From NCBI GenBank assembly GCA_001599295.1, contig BCGN01000002.1:1736001-1800000 (forward strand): a DNA stretch of 64,000 bases. Reading direction: 5' to 3'. Source of the DNA: Sporopachydermia quercuum. Taxonomy: Eukaryota; Ascomycota; Sporopachydermiomycetes; Sporopachydermiales; Sporopachydermiaceae. Every line of letters begins with the position of its first letter. Position 1 is the stretch's first letter. Positions 1-10,806 of the stretch are shown here, piece after piece. Both the position numbers and the translations under genes were made by a program. The notes under the pieces are model-generated. The model was not told the origin of the DNA, searched no databases, and saw only the letters and a list, made by a program, of their open reading frames with translations.

Positions 1-301
1 TGAGGTTATCATTTCTAAAGAAGAGTAACACTTTTAATTAAGATGAATAGATTAATCGGTAAGGGGTAATAATATGCTCGATAAACGGAATGGGTGGTTA
101 TTCTTGAGATTAGTTATTATGATAAATTTCATGAATAGGTTGAAATATTCTACAAACGGTCTACACACAATGAGCGCGATTAGTTATTTTACCAGATATT
201 TCACCAGCATAAAGCATGATATTGTGAATTGATCCTGCAAACCAACTATAGAATTAAAGGGTCAGAGGTAAATGATGTTCTCAACTCTTAGATGTTCATA
301 A
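1..301. other. Intergenic, no gene seen
   Basis: Left edge of the window, downstream of the reductase gene that ends at 302. It is AT-rich, with no long open frame and no RNA gene that I can recognise. Confidence 0.6.
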
Positions 302-1234
302 TCAAAATTCAACTGACCAAGTCCAAAGAGATTGAGATGGATTGACCCATTCCCTTTCATTACCATCAGGACTTTGGAAGTTCATTCCATAACCTTTGGC
401 GATAATCAACGAAATTGGGAAGTATATGTCTTCATAGGTATAATTACCTTTCTTTTCTTTAAGCATAACTTTTGCTTGCGTAGCTGCCTCATCGAAATCC
501 TGAAGGTTTCTTTTCAGCTTAATGCCGTTGGATTTTTCGTATCTTTCAACAACATCGTTGATAGTTACTAACTTACTCCAGAATCTTACAACATTTGGAA
601 TTTCATTGAGTGGGTGGCTGACAACGGAAGCAACAGCTTTGCCAATATCTTCCTGAGATGTAATAGCAACCAATTGATTGCCACCAGTACTTCCATCATC
701 ATCAGGTCCGGATGTATAGATAGTAGATGTGCCTTCAGCAGTATTGACACCAAACATACTTGGATCTTTATAAACGAAATCATCATGAGCGATGACACCA
801 TTGGCAATTCTGATCACTTGAAGTCCTAATTTTTCCGTTTCACCTCTTTGATATTCTTTAATATCATAGAAGGAGTAAAGCTCCTTATCAGAGATACGAT
901 CTTCATCAGCAGCATATTCCGATGTCACGAATCCTTTCACGCCTGCTCTAGCAGCAGCTTCGGCCAGCTTTAAATGATCAACTGTGTCTCCTGTACAGTC
1001 AATCAAAACATCAGCACCTTTGAACGCTTTCACAAGAGCTTCTTCATCTTGATCATTTGCTGCAAAATAGTGAACTGAATCATTGCTTTTCAAACCAGTA
1101 ATATCACGTTTTATAGCATGAATTGGCAAAGTGAAGTTGTCCTTAAATGTGTCAGAAATCAAAGCCTCAAGGGCATAGTTTCCTATATATCCAGAAAGTC
1201 CAATGATGGCAATTGTAGGCTTATAAGCTGACAT
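302..1234 (-). CDS. NmrA-like / atypical SDR NAD(P)-binding protein
   Basis: This is a 310-residue single-exon protein with a Rossmann-type start: a beta strand followed by a glycine motif (IAIIGLSGYIG, about residues 8-18). Further in is a typical strand with VLIDCTGDT (about 75-83), then AARAGVKGFVTSEYAAD, which matches the NmrA/isoflavone-reductase branch of atypical short-chain dehydrogenases. Such proteins bind NAD(P)(H) and either reduce small phenolic-like substrates or act as redox sensors. The substrate cannot be told from the sequence. The start is a true ATG and no intron is evident. It is transcribed away from KGD4, with about 1.15 kb between the two starts. Family assignment is firm; the physiological role is unknown. 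Confidence 0.8.
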   Translation of the reverse strand: MSAYKPTIAIIGLSGYIGNYALEALISDTFKDNFTLPIHAIKRDITGLKSNDSVHYFAANDQDEEALVKAFKGADVLIDCTGDTVDHLKLAEAAARAGVKGFVTSEYAADEDRISDKELYSFYDIKEYQRGETEKLGLQVIRIANGVIAHDDFVYKDPSMFGVNTAEGTSTIYTSGPDDDGSTGGNQLVAITSQEDIGKAVASVVSHPLNEIPNVVRFWSKLVTINDVVERYEKSNGIKLKRNLQDFDEAATQAKVMLKEKKGNYTYEDIYFPISLIIAKGYGMNFQSPDGNEREWVNPSQSLWTWSVEF

Positions 1235-2384
1235 TCTTATATACTATGTGGTTTTTCAGTTTAATATGTTTGATATAATGGGGTCTGTTTAGGTTTTCTT
1301 GAAAATGGCGATTGCGGAATACTTTCTCTTCTCCAGAATCCAATGTATAAATTTTCAACTTCAATTAAACTGAGAATATGGCTTTGAATAAGCATTATTA
1401 ATCGTTTTGAGATTCTGTTGTCATAAAAGATACATTTATTGTTCTCCTAGAGCCTTCATACTTAATAAATAGTGTATCGCCACGATATTCTATTCTGAGT
1501 ATTTTCACAGGTTTAGTATTATCAATGGGTGCTATGATATCAATTCATACGAACAGCTCTCATCGGATTGAGGTTGATAACAGTATTATCGGTATACTTT
1601 TTCCATTTATGACAATCGCTGATTAATTGCAGTTTGTGCATTAAACTCTAATTGGGCAAACAAATGAAATACCTTTGTTGTCTGACAATTGACAATAAAT
1701 AAATCAAGATCTACGGGATTAAAATATTAATAAAAGAATTATTGTCTGAAACATATAATATGATAATGATAGTTGTGAGTGCAACCCATAGCTGTTTTTT
1801 ATTCCTTCAGAGTTTTTTTTAAGCGTATGTTAAAGAATGCTTAGAGTAGGCGACGAGTAAAATAGAGTACATCAAAGTAGTTACTCTATTTTCATTGTGT
1901 TACAAGGTCGAATTCTAGAATCATGACAAGAGGACAGCTTAATGGGATTGAATATTTTGAGAACATTTTTACGCCTTTGTATGGACGTTTGGTATATTCA
2001 ATAGTAGATTTGCTCTCATGTCTCTAGGGAGCCTTTCTAAGTAGTTCATAATCAATCGGATAACCTTCGAGCTGAATCTAATTGTCCATAGAACTTACAC
2101 AATTTATCACGTGATATAAACGGGACATACAACTCTCGGACAACATTGTGTATGCATAACTCGCATATACTTGCATTGTTTTTGTATAAAATCGGGAATT
2201 CGTTTTTATCCAATAAAGCATCACTAACGAAGTAAGATTCTGGAGAAGTACTATGCGATGATAATGTTCTATGTTCAAGATACTGCCATTCATAGGAATT
2301 TATCGTTTACAGGGTTATTGTAAAACGACTGAGAAGAATTCTATCTGATAAGGAATTATTTGGTGTTAGTTTAGATAGTTCAAG
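1235..2384. other. Divergent intergenic region between the reductase and KGD4
   Basis: This 1.15 kb AT-rich spacer holds the promoters of two divergent genes. The one clear element is the palindrome TATCACGTGATA at 2105-2116 (listed separately). Open frames here are short and unconvincing. Confidence 0.6.
2105..2116. promoter_or_regulatory. CACGTG palindrome upstream of KGD4
   Basis: A perfect 12-base palindrome, TATCACGTGATA, about 270 bases upstream of the KGD4 ATG. CACGTG flanked by AT is the classic site for Cbf1-type bHLH factors in yeasts. Binding is inferred from the motif only. Confidence 0.4.
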
Positions 2385-2750
2385 ATGAGAAGCACTATTG
2401 CTGCCTTTGCAAAGTATACGCCAATGATCAAGTTCGTTGGCAAGAGAAGACCAAGTATGATATTTTTAAAGTGCTATTGTTCATATAGTGAAGTTTTTAC
2501 GTCAAGAATATTGACTAACGAGTAGCTAGGTCATATTGATAACTCTGTGAGACCACATCCAGAAGCCCCTGGTGGTTTATTGCCAACACCTGTTGTTGCT
2601 GGATCTGCATCGGTTGCTAGCGGTTCCATAGAACCAAAAGAAGGTGAATATTTCTCGATTGCCGACTTACCAGCTAGATTCCATTATAGAAGTATCGAAC
2701 CAACAGAGATTGATGATATAAATATGGGTGGAGCTGAAGTTATCTTCTAG
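2385..2750 (+). CDS. KGD4: 2-oxoglutarate dehydrogenase subunit 4 (Kgd4/Ymr31), spliced
   Basis: Kgd4 is the small mitochondrial adaptor that tethers the E3 subunit to the E1-E2 core of 2-oxoglutarate dehydrogenase in the TCA cycle; it was first described as a mitochondrial ribosomal protein. Exon 1 is 2385-2454 and exon 2 is 2530-2750, giving about 96 residues. The intron (2455-2529) has donor GTATGA, branch GACTAAC near 2513-2519 and acceptor CTAG. Splicing rebuilds PMIKFVGKRRPSHIDNSVRP, which aligns with the conserved N-terminal segment of yeast Kgd4. The C-terminus LPARFHYRSIEPTEIDDIN matches the family's E3-binding tail. The first 10-15 residues look like a mitochondrial leader. LSC2, the next TCA-cycle enzyme, is also in this window but far away. 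Confidence 0.88.
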
Positions 2751-2941
2751 ATCTCTTGGAAGTTGACTGGAATCAAAAAGAGAGCGAAACAGTCATCAGT
2801 TTGAAGCTTATCAACTTGCATAAGATCTTGATCGAAGAAAGATATGATGTGAAAAGAATTTGCTAATGTTTTTAGGTGTATGTCTAAATATGTATTCCAT
2901 CTATCGGCATTTTATTTATTTATTGCAATTTATTTATTTAT

Positions 2942-3133
2942 CTACTTAGTTTTTCGTTTACGCTCTGACCTATGGAGAGCCAAGTGCCTCGGACCAAACG
3001 GAGGTTGTAGATCTTTGAGTGTTTTGACTTGCTTCCACTTATACTCATAAGATATGACTCTGCGTGAGTATCCGAAGTCAACATGCTTCATATTCTCTTC
3101 AATTCCATTAAATTTATTGGTGAACTTTACCAT
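2942..3133 (-). CDS. Small basic protein or terminal exon, function unknown
   Basis: A 63-codon open frame with an ATG and a strongly basic tail (HRSERKRKTK). It has coding-like composition (NKFNGIEENMKHVDFGYSRR) and an aromatic/basic core, but I do not recognise a family. It may be the last exon of a gene whose earlier part is the overlapping minus-strand frame at 3133-3351. That frame contains a GTAAAC donor-like site, and the sequence just before residue 3 here ends in AAAG, which could be an acceptor. It sits tail-to-tail with KGD4 and head-to-head with PRE4. A chance ORF cannot be excluded. Confidence 0.4.
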   Translation of the reverse strand: MVKFTNKFNGIEENMKHVDFGYSRRVISYEYKWKQVKTLKDLQPPFGPRHLALHRSERKRKTK

Positions 3134-3351
3134 TATTTAGAATTGTTGCTTGCCATCATCATCACATCACAAGCCCCTACTTTCAGTATGTCTTCATTAT
3201 CACCCCCTACTTTTTTCTTAAAAACACCCTGACACCAGGTCTCAGTATGTATTGAATGAGCACATCCGTTTACAAAGAACATGAAGAGACACAATGTTAG
3301 TTGTTTGAGCTCAAAAGTATTGGCAAACCTCAAANGCTTTAAACGCCACAT
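3133..3351 (-). CDS. Possible upstream exon or small ORF, function unknown
   Basis: A 72-codon open frame with an ATG. Its stop overlaps the ATG of the 63-codon frame (TAATG arrangement). The first 30 residues (MWRLK, then a hydrophobic LTLCLFMFF stretch) could be a mitochondrial leader or a short membrane segment. The rest is poor in recognisable features. One base is N (3335). The more likely reading is that the early part is exon 1 of a two-exon gene with 2942-3133, but the join is not certain. Confidence 0.25.
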   Translation of the reverse strand: MWRLKXLRFANTFELKQLTLCLFMFFVNGCAHSIHTETWCQGVFKKKVGGDNEDILKVGACDVMMMASNNSK

Positions 3352-3510
3352 TAAGTATCAACTATCTACCCATCTAGCAATTATTTTTACAATTGCTGCT
3401 TATATTGCTATTAAAGAGGATTGATTCACTACCAGCAATTGGATATCTTGAGGTATATATAATTATTAGATCACTATAATTAGAAACGAAAGCTGGTTTG
3501 ATCAGAAAAA

Positions 3511-4528
3511 ATGAATCATAATCCAGTGAATTGGGGTCGACCCCGAGATGATGTCTACGGTCATTATTCTCACGAAATAGCTAATGCACCAAGTATTGAA
3601 TCACATCATGCTATGCCTAAGATGGCAACGCAAAATCCAATTGTTACAGGAACAAGTGTTATAGCAATCAAATTCAATAAGGGTGTTATTATTGCTGCTG
3701 ATAATTTGGGTATGTTTTATTGATGATACAACTATTGATTGTCACCCAATCATGATTAAAGGACTTCACAAAGGTCCACTATTTCTCGATAAAGAACAGC
3801 TCAGTTACATACGACGGAGGTGTTGTATATGGTGATGATGTTTACTAACTAAATTTTAGCATCTTATGGCTCATTGGCACGATTCACTGATCAAGAAAGA
3901 CTCTTGACTGTTGGAGATAATACAGTAGTAGGTTTAAGTGGAGACATATCAGATTTGCAATACATCAAGAGAATCTTAGAGGAGCTCGAGTAAGTGTTTT
4001 TCCACCTTTTATTGTTTACGAAACTCTTTTGAAATTGTCTCTAACTGTTTATCTAGAATTGAGAACGATAATGAAGATGATGGACATAAATTAAGGAGTT
4101 CACATATTTATACTTATCTGTCAAGAGTAATGTATCAACGCCGAAGCAAAATGAATCCACTTTGGAACGCAATTTTGGTTGCAGGTGTAGAGGGGGATAA
4201 ACCTTTCTTATCTTATGTTGATCTTCTAGGGGTTACATATTCTGCACCTACCCTTGCTACAGGATTCGGTTCATATTTGGCCATTCCCTTGCTGCGGAAA
4301 GCTGTAGCTAACGATGGGGACGAAGAGAATTTAGCTGAAGAAGAAGCCAGAAAAGTAATTGATGAATGTATGAAAGTCCTATTTTATCGCGATGCTAGAA
4401 GTTTAGATAAATACAGTGTGGCAACCATCACCAGCGAAGGGGTGAGACTTGAGCAAGGATTGAAATGTGAAGGTACCAACTGGGCCTTTGCAAAGGAAAT
4501 CAAGGGATACGGAATCCAAAACGTTTAA
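3511..4528 (+). CDS. PRE4: 20S proteasome beta-7 subunit (Pre4), two introns
   Basis: Pre4 is a non-catalytic beta subunit of the 20S proteasome, processed at its N-terminus and placed in both beta rings. Exons are 3511-3709, 3860-3989 and 4057-4528, giving 266 residues, the same length as the baker's yeast protein. Intron 1 has GTATGT, TACTAAC (3843-3849) and TTTTAG; intron 2 has GTAAGT, CTAAC and TCTAG. The pro-region is followed by [11 protein letters not shown], the expected processing point at about residue 40. Then come [22 protein letters not shown] and the subunit-specific [13 protein letters not shown]. The C-terminal extension that embraces the neighbouring ring is present. No clean PACE element (GGTGGCAAA) is visible just upstream. 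Confidence 0.96.
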
Positions 4529-6269
4529 ACTTCTATTATTTCAAGTTATTAGATCTTTGATTCAACGTTATTCTTTTATTTTGACAGTGGAATCATCGGT
4601 ATTAACCGCTCAAATCATATCACTGACTTCATAAACACATTATACATTATTTCGCTTAGGTTTTCTTGAGCAGTCAATTGTTCTTTTCAACATTTTCTTT
4701 TTCCGGTTAGAACAATCAGGACTGATGAAAATAACGACATTACTAATACCAGTCAGGTTCTATTAATATTGTAGTGAAAATGTGTAGAATTTGTTTTACT
4801 GTATGTATTGAAATAGATTTCTAATTAAGGTTTAGATATCGACTGCAACTCGCTTAAAGTTGAAATCTTATTTTGACAATTGGTCTTACCTCATTCAAAT
4901 AAACAGTACCCTCTCTTGAGTTGAGCTTATCTTATGATAATTCTATATGTTTCAACCCACAGATATATACAATGTAAACTTGTTGAACACTCAACCTTAA
5001 ACGACTTTGAAAAAATTTTATCGAATTATTCACCTCCCTAAACATGCCAAATACATCATTATTGCATTGCAAGCCCACATAATTAGCATTCGGCAGTTGC
5101 GTTTAAAAGTTTAGGATTAAAGTTTAGATATAGTATCATTATAGGGAAAGCTTCCATAATTTACGTAGAAGCTTTCCTAGTTGTTGGGTGATACCACGAA
5201 GAATGAATAAGAACAAAAACTTATACTGGTAAAGAATTAAGACTGTCTTGATAGTTTGATGAATGCTCTTCAATATTATATCAACTGTTTTGGATTGTCT
5301 CTATACGCAAGCTGTTGCAGCCCAGTTACCTATATCAAAACATATTTCTTTGCTTAGATTAAGCATACAAAATATGCATAGCCATTCTTCCATGCATACA
5401 CAGCCTAAGTTTCTAGCGTCTACTAGTGTGATAGAATATCAAATCTGTTCGTAACCTTTGCAATACCGCGGCAGAACAAACTAATATCCCCAACTTGCCG
5501 ACTAGATAACCGTATAACAAGAATAACTATTACATCAATAACTACAGAATAATCAATTGCTATAGCACAATATTAAGTCTTTCAATATTTATCTTTTAAC
5601 GATTGGCTTTTCACACTCTTGAATCAACGGTCGCTCAAACAAACTCTCGAATACAATCTGTACCTTCATGTATAACTTTATTTTGCAACCATCTAGGTTT
5701 CATCGATTATCTTCCTATTCTTGCGCGGCATATCTAAAGCTTGTTCCCAATCTATCATCACTTCTTTGAGTATTTATCTCCTATTGTCTGGCAGCTAATA
5801 GTATCTTATCAAACTCCCAATGTATTGTAGTATCAATTTAGCAACTGAACTTATTTTCTGCTGTATTATCGAATATACTGTGCGTTTGAACCTATGAGAC
5901 AAAGCCAGATTAACAAGAAGAGATACGATACAAGATCACTCATCTCTTTTTATAGAGATAGAATGAATAGACGGCATAATAATTGACAGAAGTTTATTCG
6001 CGTAAACTCAGCAAATTCTCTAAGATTGAAATCGCTGCATTTCAAAGACCAAATTTGCAAATCCTTTTATTTTTGAGAGTCATCTCAAGCTTGAGCAATC
6101 TCCATAGGTCCATCTGATAACATCTAACAAACATCCTACTAAGAGAGAATTCTGGATCCAGTCTTCCAATAAAATTTCAAAGTACCAATATAAGTTCTGT
6201 CTAGAAAAGACCTTTCAACTTGATTGTTCATCAAGTTTTCACCATTGAAGTAGATCACAGGAATTCAAA
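4529..6269. other. Long intergenic region before PDE1
   Basis: A 1.74 kb AT-rich spacer between two same-strand genes. It includes a short hairpin with arms GGAAAGCTTC (5145-5154) and GAAGCTTTCC (5168-5177). The only open frame of note (63 codons at 5263) has no coding character. No RNA gene recognised. Confidence 0.55.
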
Positions 6270-7457
6270 TTGTCAACGTTTCAAGTAATTATACTAGGGT
6301 GCTCTGGCGGTCCCCTAGATGGTGTAAACTCGTCATATCTTGTTAAATCATGTAATTCAGGCTGGGAACCAAACTGTTTGGTGGGAATTGATGGTGGGAC
6401 TGGATTGAGGTCAATTGCTGATATTCTATCAAAATGTGAACAGAGTGAGACAAGTCAATCATTTCCGAATGATTTATTCACCAGGACCATCTACGAGAAT
6501 CAGTCATTGGCAGTTAAAGCAAATTATATATTCCAAAATCTTATCTCTTGTTTCTGTATAACTCATGCACACCTGGACCACATATCAGGTCTCGTGATTA
6601 ACTCAGCAGGAATGACGGGTTTTTCGCCAGTAAAAAAGATATTTGGGCTGAAAAGTTGTATCAATGCTATAAAAGAGAATATATTCAACGGAATAATATG
6701 GCCTAACCTGACAACTGAAGGCACGTTACCAATGGGATTCTATGATTTACAACGTATTAATAAATTGCACACATACTTCCCTGTTGCTTCCCAACTAGAC
6801 TGCGCAGCATTTGAAATATCGCATGGTGATGCTTGGCCTATGGAATCAAGACCGCTATTGGCTCAACAGCTTGAATTATGCAAATTGAATCCTATTGACC
6901 TAATACCAAAGGAGTTGGCTCAAGAATATTTACCGAAATCATACGAATCTACAGGCTATGTTATACAAGAAAGGATATCTAAGAGGCATCTAATATTTTT
7001 TGGTGATGTCGAACCCGATTCATTATCATTACAACCTCGTTCACATATATTATGGTCTTATGCGGCAGAGTTAGTTGTTCAAGGATCATTATCAGCTGTA
7101 TTTATTGAATGTTCTCATACGCCTGAGTATAAAGATTCAGAGTTATACGGGCATTTATCACCACGACACTTGATTAGAGAATTATGTACGCTACGTCAGA
7201 AGGTAAAAGAAAAGAAGGAATTGATAGTTAGGAACGGGAAAAATAAGGATATGGATGTTGACACTGTAGATATCTTGAGGGAAATCAAAATTATTATAAA
7301 TCATGTTAAGGATAGTCTGGAGATAGTTGATCCAGCAACGGAAAATGGTAGAGGGCATAGCGATATTATATTAGCAACATTAAGGCAAGAATCAGAGAAA
7401 GAGAGGCTAGGGTGCTCATTTGAATGTATCTTTCCTGGTACATCAATTTATTTGTGA
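6270..7457 (+). CDS. PDE1: Class II cAMP phosphodiesterase (Pde1), start codon reads TTG
   Basis: Pde1 is the low-affinity 3',5'-cyclic-nucleotide phosphodiesterase of the metallo-beta-lactamase-like class II family. It damps agonist-induced cAMP signals in the Ras/PKA pathway. The diagnostic metal motif is ITHAHLDHISGL (about residues 91-102). Other supports are ILGCSGGPLDGVNSSYL at the N-terminus, FFGDVEPDS and FIECSHTP. The alignment with the family starts at residue 1, so the start should lie at 6270, but the codon there is TTG and the frame closes at a TGA 24 bases upstream with no ATG between. No ATG-bearing upstream exon with good splice signals is seen. One surplus T would hide an otherwise ideal CAAATGTCAACG start. 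Confidence 0.92.
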   Translation: MSTFQVIILGCSGGPLDGVNSSYLVKSCNSGWEPNCLVGIDGGTGLRSIADILSKCEQSETSQSFPNDLFTRTIYENQSLAVKANYIFQNLISCFCITHAHLDHISGLVINSAGMTGFSPVKKIFGLKSCINAIKENIFNGIIWPNLTTEGTLPMGFYDLQRINKLHTYFPVASQLDCAAFEISHGDAWPMESRPLLAQQLELCKLNPIDLIPKELAQEYLPKSYESTGYVIQERISKRHLIFFGDVEPDSLSLQPRSHILWSYAAELVVQGSLSAVFIECSHTPEYKDSELYGHLSPRHLIRELCTLRQKVKEKKELIVRNGKNKDMDVDTVDILREIKIIINHVKDSLEIVDPATENGRGHSDIILATLRQESEKERLGCSFECIFPGTSIYL

Positions 7458-7735
7458 TGGTGATTTGAGAGATTCCCGCGGTTGCTTATATTGCACCAGA
7501 AAGATATATGCTTCAATGAATAAAAATCATTGAGAGACAACGGTAAAAATACATATATTTTTAATACTAGTAAAACTCTTTCCGTATTTCTTTCTATTCC
7601 GCTATCTGCGCCTACATACTCATATATTTACAGATATGCTAAGGAATCAAAATTCAACTAGTATATATAAATAATGACCATTTTCCACAGCTAAACACAT
7701 CTAACTAAGTAATGAGAAGCCTCAGAAGAACAAAA

Positions 7736-9512
7736 TCAAACAATTAAATATTCATCAGTTGTCAAAGTACCGATCTTTGTAAATACTACAGATTGACTTT
7801 CATCATTAGCTGCAACAACATCACGAATATCAACTTTACCTATACTGGTTAAGATTTCTTTAGCATTGAATCTCACATGCATTGGGAAAAATTCTTCAAC
7901 AGATGATGCTTCACAGGTGAATTGAAAACTACCAGTGGCATTATCTGCGCCAGGGGTGATTTCAGGAATAATCCACTGTAAATGATCTTCGTATTGATTA
8001 TATTCTATATCTTCAGAATCGTCAGAAATCGATAGATTTGTCGTAGGGAGAGGGATCAAGACTTGGACATTCTTTAAGGGTTCAGTGAACCATGAAGCAA
8101 TTTCATATTCGACAGTTACGTCAAAGAATTCATTATCTTCAGGTGATGTCCAAACAGTGAATAAAATTGGAACGATATTATTGGTATCTTTACCAACAAT
8201 TCTCCATCTGAGAACACCAAGTGATTGATCGTTTGATGGAAAAGGTCTTGAAGGATCTTTTAATGCGATAACGTTTTCTTTAGTAAAAGCATTTCTATCG
8301 ACATTAGGATGTGTTTTATATTGAGCACCAATGGATTGTCCTTCAGCGGCAGCAAGAATTCTAATATGTGCTAAATCTGGATCGGCAATTCTTAATTGAA
8401 GATCTCCTTTCACTTCACTTGATTCCACATCACCATCACGAGATATTTTAGCAGAGACTTTTTCAGCAACGGTAATCAATATACCATTATTAGTAGGTTC
8501 ATCAGAACTAGGTTCAGCAACTTCAGCTGGAACATTATTAGTTGTTGAATGAGTGTTTCCAATCGGTTCAATGTTAGAAACAGGGGGTGATAATAATGGA
8601 GCATTATCACTATCATCAATGCCAACTTCTGATCTAGCAGCGGAAAACTTATTAGACTTCTTACCGCCCAGTTGTAAACCTCTATTTTTAGGAGCAGACT
8701 TTTNTCGTGCATTGCCATAAGTATCAGAAAGTTTAGGGGAATCCTCAGAGTAATCAACCGTTGAATAATTACTACTATTATTATCAAGGCTACCACCGGA
8801 TAGCATTGGATTACCACCGTAAGAAGGCTGACTTCCATATCCAGACATTGAAGTTCCTAATCTTGGGTTTTCACTTAAACCTTTTCTGGCTAATTCTCTT
8901 CTTCTAATTTCAGCTTTCTGCATTTCTTTAGCAATTCTCTTTCTTTCTTCTGCGGCCTCTAGTTCCTTATTTCGTTCAATGATCTCTTGAATCTTTTCTT
9001 CGTGAGACTCCATTTCTAAGAATGTTCTGATTTGAGACAACGACAAGTTCTCTCTGTAGCCCAGTGCTAAGATTTCATCAAATGCTTCAATGATTTCGAA
9101 TGCATTATCTAGAACTTCACGTTCATCGACTGATCGAATGATTGAACTAACAGTTTGAGATAATAAATGGAGAGTATCAATATCTTGAAGAATATTTGAT
9201 TGACGGTTTGTGATTAAAACAATGTAGAGCTCTTCCAATGGTTGATATACATAACGGACATGTTCATCTTCTACCGTAGTATGTTGATTACCAGATGTTG
9301 TTAATAATAAGGGGAAAGCTGCTAATAGAGCTGTTACTCTATCCTTTGTTAAATCACGAAATTGTCGTGATAAAATAGCTTTACCGCCACGAGTACATAT
9401 AGATGCAGCAAGAACAACCTAACAATTCATGTTAATATGAAGAACACTTTTAATCTAATCATAAATCAGAAGAGTGTGTGACAAATTGACAAGGAACACG
9501 AAAACATACCAT
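7736..9512 (-). CDS. RET2: Coatomer delta subunit (Ret2), ATG-only first exon
   Basis: Ret2 is delta-COP of the COPI coat, which carries Golgi-to-ER retrograde cargo. Exon 1 (9510-9512) is only the ATG; the intron 9419-9509 has donor GTATGT, branch TATTAAC and acceptor GTTAG. Exon 2 (9418 down to 7736) begins VVLAASICTRGGKAILSRQF, the near-invariant delta-COP N-terminus. The product is 561 residues. The N-terminal longin-like domain (about 1-140, with VYQPLEELYIVLITNRQSNI) is followed by a charged helix and low-complexity linker. The C-terminal mu-homology domain (about 300-561) includes LRWRIVGKDTN and VTVEYEIA. One N lies in the linker (8704). Length compares well with 546 in baker's yeast. 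Confidence 0.96.
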
Positions 9513-10806
9513 TTCAAAGATCCTAATCACACTCTGAACTTAGCGAAGTCTCTACTACCAGTTGGAGGTTAAACAATCACACAACAGGATCAAACTAAAA
9601 ACTTTGTTGCTCGCTAATGTTTTCTTAACTTCAATTGCAGAGTTAGAACACGTCAAATTGCAGCTCAATCACCAGTGAACAACTGATTCAATTCCCCTCG
9701 CAAACCTAAGGTCAACTAATCAATCAATCAAAAAACAGTTTATTAGTGTGATCAATTGAACTCCTAGAAATCATTCAATCTTGGGGTTTTATTTTTTTAT
9801 GAGGTTTCAAACTTTGGTTGGTTATGTCGTTCTGAAAGGGAACATTAAGAATATAGGATTGATGTTGATACGATTGCTTTTCAAATACCAATGAAGCACT
9901 TTGGTTGATTAGTTGGTGGTTCATACACGGTAGCCTTTATGCATGTTAACTTACAAGATGCATTAATTATTATGTAACAATATGTGGAAGTAGCTATAGT
10001 GCATATTTATACATGTAACTTTATTCACGTGAGGGGCTGTTCTGGAGATTGATGGGATTGAGTGTAAGAAAGGTCATTTACTATGTTAACTGATGCTTTT
10101 ATGAAGGAAATTGAACAGTTATTAAGTTACTCATGAGAATGAATAGGTTTATGATTATTTATGAATAAAAANATATTCTGAGAAGAGACTTAGTGGCCTC
10201 AGAGATAAAGGCTGGAAATCTACCGAATCCCCCTTATGCTTATGNATACCTGCTGGTATCTAGTATAACGAGCGTGATGAAAATTACAGTAGCTGGAAAT
10301 AAGTGATAAGAACAACTGATCTTATATATTATATAACTTATGGGATAAAGGTTCATCAATGTATGATGATTATGGGGAGAGGGCTAGTTTGAAATTAATT
10401 GCAATGATTGAGATTCTTTAATATGAACATTGATGTTCGGCAGATAAGTTCTCCTTATTATTANTGGGAACGAAGGTTTATTACTCAGTGTGAACTACTA
10501 CTGTAAACGAGGTGGAAAAATCGAACAGGTGTTTGAATGATGGNATAACTAAAAGACATTGAAGAGAGAGTGGGATGCTTCTGTATCAGTGCGCTATGCA
10601 GTATGAATGCAGGCTATCCAATTTCTGTTATAAAATCGGAGGAACTGAAAGTGTAACAATGTAGATTAACCTAAGCTAGTAGGCGTGAAGTATGAGTTCT
10701 ATCATGATACTATAAGAGCACATAGCTCGTTAACTCTATATAAATACTAATACATCCCTACAAACATAACTAGTTAAGTCTAAATAATTGGAGACAAATC
10801 TGTTGT
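9513..10806. other. Intergenic region upstream of RET2
   Basis: About 1.3 kb with the RET2 promoter side and the 3' side of the acidic-protein gene. A TCACGTGA palindrome sits at 10025-10032. Four isolated N bases lie at 10172, 10245, 10465 and 10544. No open frame or RNA gene is convincing. Confidence 0.55.

Noticed and set aside
8476-8838. 120-codon minus-strand frame inside RET2
   Set aside because: Alternative frame of the RET2 linker; a shadow of the real gene.
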